Assembly (NCBI GenBank): GCA_016791475.1
Contig: JAEUWI010000066.1
Span: forward strand, 1 to 39,449
DNA length: 39,449 nucleotides
Direction of reading: 5' to 3'
DNA from: Candidatus Hydrogenedentota bacterium
GTDB taxonomy: Bacteria > Hydrogenedentota > Hydrogenedentia > Hydrogenedentales > JAEUWI01
Part shown: positions 34,955 through 39,449 of the stretch, one piece after another
Position numbering within the stretch: position 1 is the first letter of the stretch
Layout: every line of letters starts with the position of its first letter
The notes under the pieces: model-generated
Seen by the model: only the letters and a program-made list of their open reading frames with translations
The model's database searches: none
Told to the model about the DNA's origin: nothing
Made by a program: the position numbers and the translations under genes

Positions 34955-36415
34955 ATGGATGAGTACAAAGGTTCTCAAGCGATGCGACTATGTCTGGTGG
35001 CAGTATTCTTGCTGATTGCGACGGCCACGGCGGTGGCACAGGCTGCGGTGGAGCCGGCGCTTACGGTGATTCCACCCGGTCCAGTTGCACGGGGCGCGCA
35101 AATGGAACTACGCCTCGCCGTGCGGAATCCCGCCCAAACGGAAAAATCCGCGCGCGTGGCTTTCTTTATGGATTCCGAATCGGCCGCGAGCATGGTCGGA
35201 GAGCAAACAATCTCCATACCATCGGGCGGGCGTGGGCTGGCCCGGGTCTGGTGTACCGCCAATGGGCCCGCCGGCGCCCACCACGTGCGCTACACGGTAA
35301 GCACGCCCGGAGGGGAACAAAAAGGCGCGTGGCCCATCGAGTTCGTCGATTCTCTGACGCCGACTTTGCCCTGTCTGCAGGGTATGTGGATTGAACCCCT
35401 CGCGGTTCTTGGCGGTGCGACGGACTCAAAACCAGAAACATTGCGAAACGTAGTCAAAGACAGCGTCACCGCGATGGACCGACTTGGGGTGCGCGTGCTG
35501 ATACTCGCCTACGTGGAGTACCTCGGGCATTTCTTCTATCCATCCGGCATTGAGTTCTTCGACGGGGACGTCCAGCGGTTGTCGAAAGGCTCCGACTGTT
35601 CCTTCGACATGGTGGGGGCTTTTCTCGCCGAAGCCGACGAGCACGGCATGCATGTTTTTCTCGGCCTCGGCAGAAGTGGCGACACGCACCTCCTGTGGGA
35701 ATTCGAAAAGCCAGACTGGGACGCACGCAACACCAGAGCATTGACCATATCGAAAAACGTGGCGGACGAGCTCTGGCAAAAGTATGGTTCGCACCCGTCG
35801 TTCTATGGCTGGTACTTGACGCACGAGATGAACGATCTCGCCCGAGCCAGTGCCTATTACGACCCCCTGGCCCGCTTCTGCGGGAGCCTGGCTCCGGAAA
35901 AGCCCGTACTTGTCGCTCCGGCGGGCACCCCGCTTATCACGCCGGCGTTGTTGGCGAGCAGCGCCGTCGACATCTTCGCCTATCAGGACGCCGTCGGAGC
36001 CGGCTACGTGCCCTACCAGTATACCTATAAGCCGGAGCGCCGTATTGCGATGCTCGAGGAGTGCTACAAGCAATACAGCGCATGGCATGCGAAGACCGGC
36101 AAGCACTGCTGGTCGGACCTCGAACTATGGGAAATGGACGGCAGCCATGGATATGGCGGAAGCTACCCGGCCTCCTTCAGCCGCGTGAAACAGCAAATCG
36201 ATATCGCGAGTCGCCACACGGGAATGCTCACCGGCTACGCATACCACGGCTATCTGCAAGCCCCGGGCGTCACGTCGGAAAAGCCCCTGCCACGGGCGCA
36301 GAAGCTCTATCTGGACTACGCCGAATATCTCCAGTGCCTGTCCCTTCCAGAAACATCTCGACAGGAAGCGCCTGGCCCGAATACAGGCGGAGCGGGGGAA
36401 TCGCCCAAAGAGTGA
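34955..36415 (+). CDS. DUF4434 domain protein, secreted, glycosidase-like
   Basis: 486 residues from ATG 34955 (GAAGGAG about 14 bases upstream). ATG 34982 with AAAGG 10 bases upstream is an equally good start and begins directly at the signal peptide 'MRLCLVAVFLLIATATAVA'. An N-terminal Ig-like domain (about 40-135) leads into a DUF4434-type alpha/beta barrel (about 140-455): 'GVRVLILAYVEYLGHFFYPS', 'LAEADEHGMHVFLGLGRSG', 'HPSFYGWYLTHEMNDL' and 'LWEMDGSHGYGG'. The Glu in 'THEMND' is a likely catalytic residue, by family analogy. The C-terminus is Pro/Gly-rich. No anchor. Probably an exported glycoside hydrolase of unknown specificity. Confidence 0.88.
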   Translation: MDEYKGSQAMRLCLVAVFLLIATATAVAQAAVEPALTVIPPGPVARGAQMELRLAVRNPAQTEKSARVAFFMDSESAASMVGEQTISIPSGGRGLARVWCTANGPAGAHHVRYTVSTPGGEQKGAWPIEFVDSLTPTLPCLQGMWIEPLAVLGGATDSKPETLRNVVKDSVTAMDRLGVRVLILAYVEYLGHFFYPSGIEFFDGDVQRLSKGSDCSFDMVGAFLAEADEHGMHVFLGLGRSGDTHLLWEFEKPDWDARNTRALTISKNVADELWQKYGSHPSFYGWYLTHEMNDLARASAYYDPLARFCGSLAPEKPVLVAPAGTPLITPALLASSAVDIFAYQDAVGAGYVPYQYTYKPERRIAMLEECYKQYSAWHAKTGKHCWSDLELWEMDGSHGYGGSYPASFSRVKQQIDIASRHTGMLTGYAYHGYLQAPGVTSEKPLPRAQKLYLDYAEYLQCLSLPETSRQEAPGPNTGGAGESPKE

Positions 36416-36479
36416 CAGCCCCCACCGGGCGCCACCGGCCCCCGGCCAACCATCGCCCCCCAAAAGCCAGAGCGGCATC

Positions 36480-36570
36480 CAGTTCGCACCGGCGAACAAC
36501 GCCTGGGGCTTGGGGACGCCCCGAATGAATCGCGAGAATGACGATCATTTTCCGAACGGGCAGCGCAGTT
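36480..36570 (+). repeat. Module copy 0 (type I, plus orientation), upstream of the transposase
   Basis: The core GTTCGCACCGGCGAAC (36482-36497), then AACGCCTGGGG, a GGGG...CCCC hairpin segment, GAATGAATCGC, and finally GGGCAGCGCAGTT match the reverse complement of the modules at 37206-37308 and 38393-38495. The usual GCCCT-GAA-AGGGC hairpin is interrupted by GAGAATGA-CGA-TCATTTTC, which is itself an 8-bp hairpin. It lies 130 bases before the transposase start codon. Confidence 0.7.
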
Positions 36571-36700
36571 CTATCGTGCTCGCGCCCTCGCGGAGGTTGC
36601 GCGCGCAAACCACGTTGTGGCACTCATCATTCCCTTGCGCTAGACTGTGGAAACTGGTAAACAAAACATGCCCAAGCGGGCGGCAGCGAAGGGAGAGCTC

Positions 36701-37153
36701 ATGTCACAGTCCTTGGCGAAGATCCTCGTCCACCTCGTTTATAGCACCAAACACCGAGAGCCCGTACTCACACCGGAGGTGCGCCCAAAACTGTGGGAGT
36801 ATCAGGCCGGAATTTTCCGCGATCTCGAAGGCCCCGCCATCGAGATCGGCGGCACGGCGGACCACGTTCACGCGCTCTTCGAGCTATCCAAGAAGCGCGA
36901 CCTCTGCGACGTGATTGAGAAAGTAAAGAAGGGTTCCTCCCGGTGGATCAAAACCCAGGGCGCGGAGTTTCGAGACTTCCACTGGCAGGGCGGCTATGGC
37001 GCGTTTTCCGTGAGCCCGATCCACGCGGCAACGGTTCGGGCGTACATTCTCGATCAGGAAAACCATCACCGCGAGATGACGTTTCAGGACGAGTTCAGAA
37101 AGTTTCTCAAGGATTACGACGTGCCCTATGACGAACGGTATGTGTGGGATTGA
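36701..37153 (+). CDS. Stand-alone IS200-like Y1 transposase (TnpA/RAYT-like)
   Basis: 150 residues from ATG 36701, with GGGAGAG 3-9 bases upstream; the frame is open further upstream without family similarity. HUH motif HVH is at residues 55-57 in 'GGTADHVHALFEL'. The catalytic Tyr is Y115 in 'RAYILDQENHHREMTF', with Q119 and H122-H123. 'FHWQGGYGAFSVS' at about 93-105 and the end 'YDERYVWD' are typical. No TnpB gene is adjacent. Inverted copies of the palindromic module lie on both sides (36480-36570 plus, 37206-37308 minus), the layout of a REP-associated transposase. It would cut and rejoin single-stranded DNA at hairpins. It appears intact. Confidence 0.93.
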   Translation: MSQSLAKILVHLVYSTKHREPVLTPEVRPKLWEYQAGIFRDLEGPAIEIGGTADHVHALFELSKKRDLCDVIEKVKKGSSRWIKTQGAEFRDFHWQGGYGAFSVSPIHAATVRAYILDQENHHREMTFQDEFRKFLKDYDVPYDERYVWD

Positions 37154-37205
37154 CGATTGTTGGGCGGAGCAACCCATCGCGATTCATTGCCTCAGGCGAC
37201 GAAAC

Positions 37206-37518
37206 GAACTGCGCTGCCCTTTCAGGGCGATTTGCTATTGGGTTCCTTATTCCCAGGGCGTTGTTCGCCGCGGCGAACTGAACGCTGCACTGGCCCTTCG
37301 GGCCGAAGAAATGAGGGGGCACTCATGCGTGCTGAGGACCTTTTCTTAGGCGGCGCAGCTTGGTTTCAGCGCAACGGGCCGTGGTTCAACAGCGGACACC
37401 ATGGCGAATTCGCCCCGAAGGGGCAATTCAATTTTAAGCCCCGAGTGATTGACGCGCCGTGGCGGGCACCGCCTGGGGTTCTGAGGTGCCCCCAAAATGT
37501 GCCCTGAAAGGGCGGTAG
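37206..37518. repeat. Super-unit copy 1 (type I minus + type II plus)
   Basis: A minus-oriented type I module (37206-37308), about 100 bases of spacer, and a plus-oriented type II module (37411-37518). The type I core GTTCGCCGCGGCGAAC is a perfect 16-base palindrome. This copy is diverged from copies 2 and 3 but alignable throughout, including the spacer. Confidence 0.75.
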
Positions 37519-37765
37519 GATGTTCGGTGCTGGGAGCAGGGTCCGGGCACATCGCAAATGCCCTACTCTTCGGCCTGAAAGGCCAATGCAGCTTCCAGCC
37601 CCAGGTCACTGACGCGCCGTGGCGGGCAACGCCTGGGGTCAGAGAGCCCCCCAAAGAATCGCCCTGAAAGGGCAGCGTAGTTCAGTTGCACCCTCCATTG
37701 ATGTTCCAGCAAGCAAATCCTCCAAACGGTCCTTGGACGCGGGTGAATTCATTCAGCGACACAAG

Positions 37766-38080
37766 CAACTGCGCTGCCCTTTCAGGGCGATTCACTATTG
37801 GATTCCATATACCCAGGGCGTTGTTCGCCGCGGTGAACTCAAGGCTGCACTGGCCCTTCGGGCCGAAGATCCGAGGAGGCGCTTGTAGGTGCTGAGAGCC
37901 TTTTCTTAATCGACGCAACGTAGCCTTAACGCAACGGACCTGGGTTCAAGAGCCGACGCCAAGGTGAATTCGGCCCGAAGGGCCAGTGCAGTTTCCAGCC
38001 CCAGGTCACTGACGCGCCGTGGCGGGCAACGCCTGGGGTTTGGCGACGCCCCCGTAAATCGCCCTGAAGGGGCAGTGCAG
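37766..38080. repeat. Super-unit copy 2
   Basis: Same order as copy 1: type I minus (37766-37868), spacer, type II plus (37971-38080). The spacer is almost identical to that of copy 3; I see one base difference in about 100. Confidence 0.85.
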
Positions 38081-38392
38081 CTTCGGGCGACCAACGCCCG
38101 ACCCTCCAATCGTCGCACAACGGTCGACAACATATTCGCTGGCTTCCAATCCAACGCGCGCCGCGCGTAGTTGACCACGACGCCCCGCCCGCGTGCCATC
38201 CTTCGGCCCGAAGGGCCAATGCAGTTTCCAGCCCCAGGTCATTGACGCGCCGTGGCGGGCAACGCCTGGGGTCTGGGGATTCCCCAATAACTTGCCCTGA
38301 AAGGGCAGCGCAGCGATCATAGACGACGACGCTTACTTACGAGGCACGTGGGCGCAGTGCTACATAACGTGAACGGCATCCCGCGAGGCGAT

Positions 38393-38710
38393 GAACTGCG
38401 CTGCCCTTTCAGGGCGATTCACTATTGGATTCCGTAATCCCAGGGCGTTGTTCGCCGCGGTGAACTGAAGGCTGCACTGGCCCTTCGGGCCGAAGATCCG
38501 AGGAGGCGCTTGTAGGTGCTGAGAGCCTTTTCTTAATCGACGCAACGTAGCCTTAACGCAACGGACCTGGGTTCAAGAGCCGACGCCACGGTGAATTCGG
38601 CCCGAAGGGCCAGTACAGCTTCCAGCCCCAGGTCATTGACGCGCCGCATGGCCCCGGCATCGCCTAAGGTTCGGCATCTCCCCCGTATTCGCCCCGAAGG
38701 GGCAGCGCAG
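38393..38710. repeat. Super-unit copy 3
   Basis: Type I minus (38393-38495), spacer, type II plus (38598-38710), in the same order as copies 1 and 2. The type II module has an altered middle and shares its last hairpin (38691-38703) with a further module that runs to 38796. Confidence 0.85.
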
Positions 38711-38827
38711 CATAGCCCCAGGTCTTTGACGCGCCGTGGCGGGCAACGCCTGGGGTGTCGGTACACCCCATACATTCAGCCCTGAAAGGGCGGCACAACT
38801 CGGCGGTCGGAGTTTGCGCTACGACCT

Positions 38828-38919
38828 CCCTGCGTCGCCCTTTCAGGGCTATGGGGCATTTGCCCCGTTTACCCTGGGCGTTGCCCAGGGCTGTGCTGCG
38901 CTGGCCCTTCGGGCCGAAG
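38828..38919 (-). repeat. Minimal module with four clean hairpins
   Basis: This 92-base copy shows the structure most clearly: GCCCT-TTC-AGGGC (38837-38849), GGGGCA-TT-TGCCCC, CCCTGGGC-GTT-GCCCAGGG, and GGCCC-TTC-GGGCC (38903-38915). It lacks the long type I or type II cores. Confidence 0.75.
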
Positions 38920-39030
38920 AGTAGAACGATCTCTACTTGCCGCAACGTTATTACCGCACACACGGTCCCCATTTCGCACCTCCACGCCAATGGACGCGAA
39001 CGCCACACCCCGAATCGCCTCCCCAGGGGC

Positions 39031-39370
39031 CGCAACGCATCCTGGCGGCCCGTCAACGCAACGTGATCACCGCGCTAGCGACCGCGATATCCCGCCTGCA
39101 CGCGCGCGGCACCCATGCCCCGCGCCCCCGCGCCAGTCTTCGCCCCGAAAGGGCAGTGCAGCTTCGAGCCCCAGGTCATTGACCCGCCGTGGTGGGCATC
39201 GCCTGGGGTTCGCGGCACCCCCAAATTCTGCGCCCTGAAAGGGCAGTGCAGTTTCGGGCGACCATCATAGATCGCCCGAACGGCGCCGCCCCATGGGTCC
39301 CAACGGATTCAGGCGGCCCACCAATGCAACGCGATCCCCGCTCACACGGCCACGACATCCCGTCTGTGCG
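39031..39370. repeat. Diverged direct repeat of about 75 bases
   Basis: Copy A at about 39031-39110 and copy B at about 39301-39370 share GGCGGCCC, CAAYGCAACG, GATCNCCGC and CGAYATCCCGYCTG in the same order and spacing. A third, weaker match starts near 38940. The module 39141-39250 lies between the two copies. Confidence 0.5.
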
Positions 39371-39377
39371 TACTGAG

Positions 39378-39449
39378 CTATCCCCAGTTTGGTGCAGCCT
39401 GTGCGGTGGCCAGTATTTTGAGTGCATCCACGGCGTCCGATATTTTCTG
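39378..39449 (-). CDS. Partial gene, C-terminal end only
   Basis: A minus-strand frame enters from the right edge and ends at TAG (39378-39380), giving 23 residues ending 'DAVDALKILATAQAAPNWG'. The composition looks like real protein, and 'DAVDALKILA' recalls the helix of a dockerin-type repeat. The evidence is only these few residues, so both the gene and its family are tentative. Confidence 0.3.
   Translation of the reverse strand, partial: QKISDAVDALKILATAQAAPNWG

Larger units (their letters stand above)
37154..39377. repeat. Mosaic array of eleven four-hairpin modules
   Basis: About 2.2 kb without a gene. Eleven units of about 92-115 bases share end hairpins GGCCC-GAA-GGGCC and GCCCT-GAA-AGGGC. 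Plus orientation: 37411-37518, 37571-37680, 37971-38080, 38204-38314, 38598-38710, 38691-38796 and 39141-39250. Minus orientation: 37206-37308, 37766-37868, 38393-38495 and 38828-38919. Two internal types occur: type I with a GTTCRCCGCGGYGAAC palindrome and type II with GACGCGCCGTGGCGGGC. Short frames across it are accidental by-products of the repeats. Confidence 0.85.

Noticed and set aside
37619..37888. Small proteins across the module array
   Set aside because: These frames follow the repeats in several frames and both strands and lack ribosome-binding sites; they are products of the repeat sequence.
37154..39300. CRISPR array
   Set aside because: Units occur in both orientations, are about 100 bases with internal hairpins, have unequal spacing and no constant-length spacers, and no cas gene is near.

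Overview
The window is about 39 kb of GC-rich DNA from a bacterium rich in secreted carbohydrate-active and beta-helix proteins. It carries DUF5011, DUF2961/GH172, DUF4434, GxGYxYP and CBM6-type genes, many short noncoding repeats, and long Glu-Gly linkers in front of a shared C-terminal membrane tail. That combination fits a PVC-like or Planctomycetes/Lentisphaerae-type lineage. My best guess is Candidatus Hydrogenedentota; this rests on gene style only, because no rRNA is present. I saw no tRNA, rRNA or CRISPR array.

Layout. (1) 0.3-5.9 kb, all plus strand: small SAM methyltransferase, ThuA-like protein, Gfo/Idh/MocA oxidoreductase, unknown protein, a GH51-like arabinofuranosidase with its catalytic core replaced, and a GT2 glycosyltransferase with an extra C-terminal domain. 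(2) 5.9-7.8 kb: a CNNM/CBS transporter between two different repeat-bearing intergenic regions. (3) 7.8-11.8 kb: a secreted beta-helix protein diverging from a class I aminotransferase. (4) 11.9-18.0 kb: two neighbouring surface proteins with Glu-Gly linkers, an EF-hand pair and a Cys plus transmembrane tail. (5) 18.1-19.9 kb: rplJ-rplL with its own promoter and a leader terminator hairpin, divergent from an orphan cheD. (6) 20-25 kb, minus strand: metallophosphoesterase, aldo/keto reductase, CBM6 protein and GH172-type protein. (7) 25.2-30.3 kb: a CxxCH protein with the same Glu-Gly/Cys tail, a GxGYxYP protein, a HEAT-like lipoprotein gene split by an in-frame TAG, and another lipoprotein. 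(8) 30.5-31.4 kb: a toxin-antitoxin-like pair (nucleotidyltransferase-fold protein plus XRE protein) with an apparently leaderless promoter and operator. (9) 31.4-36.4 kb: NmrA-like protein, a large unknown secreted protein, a YciI-like protein and a DUF4434 protein. (10) 36.4-39.4 kb: a stand-alone IS200-like Y1 transposase flanked by inverted copies of a palindromic module, followed by a 2 kb mosaic of eleven modules in both orientations.

The most notable features are the transposase plus hairpin-module array, which resembles a RAYT/REP-BIME system with a large multi-hairpin unit, and the common C-terminal signal on three surface proteins. The genes do not form one pathway. Most are exported enzymes or binding proteins suited to polysaccharide or particle processing, mixed with housekeeping genes.
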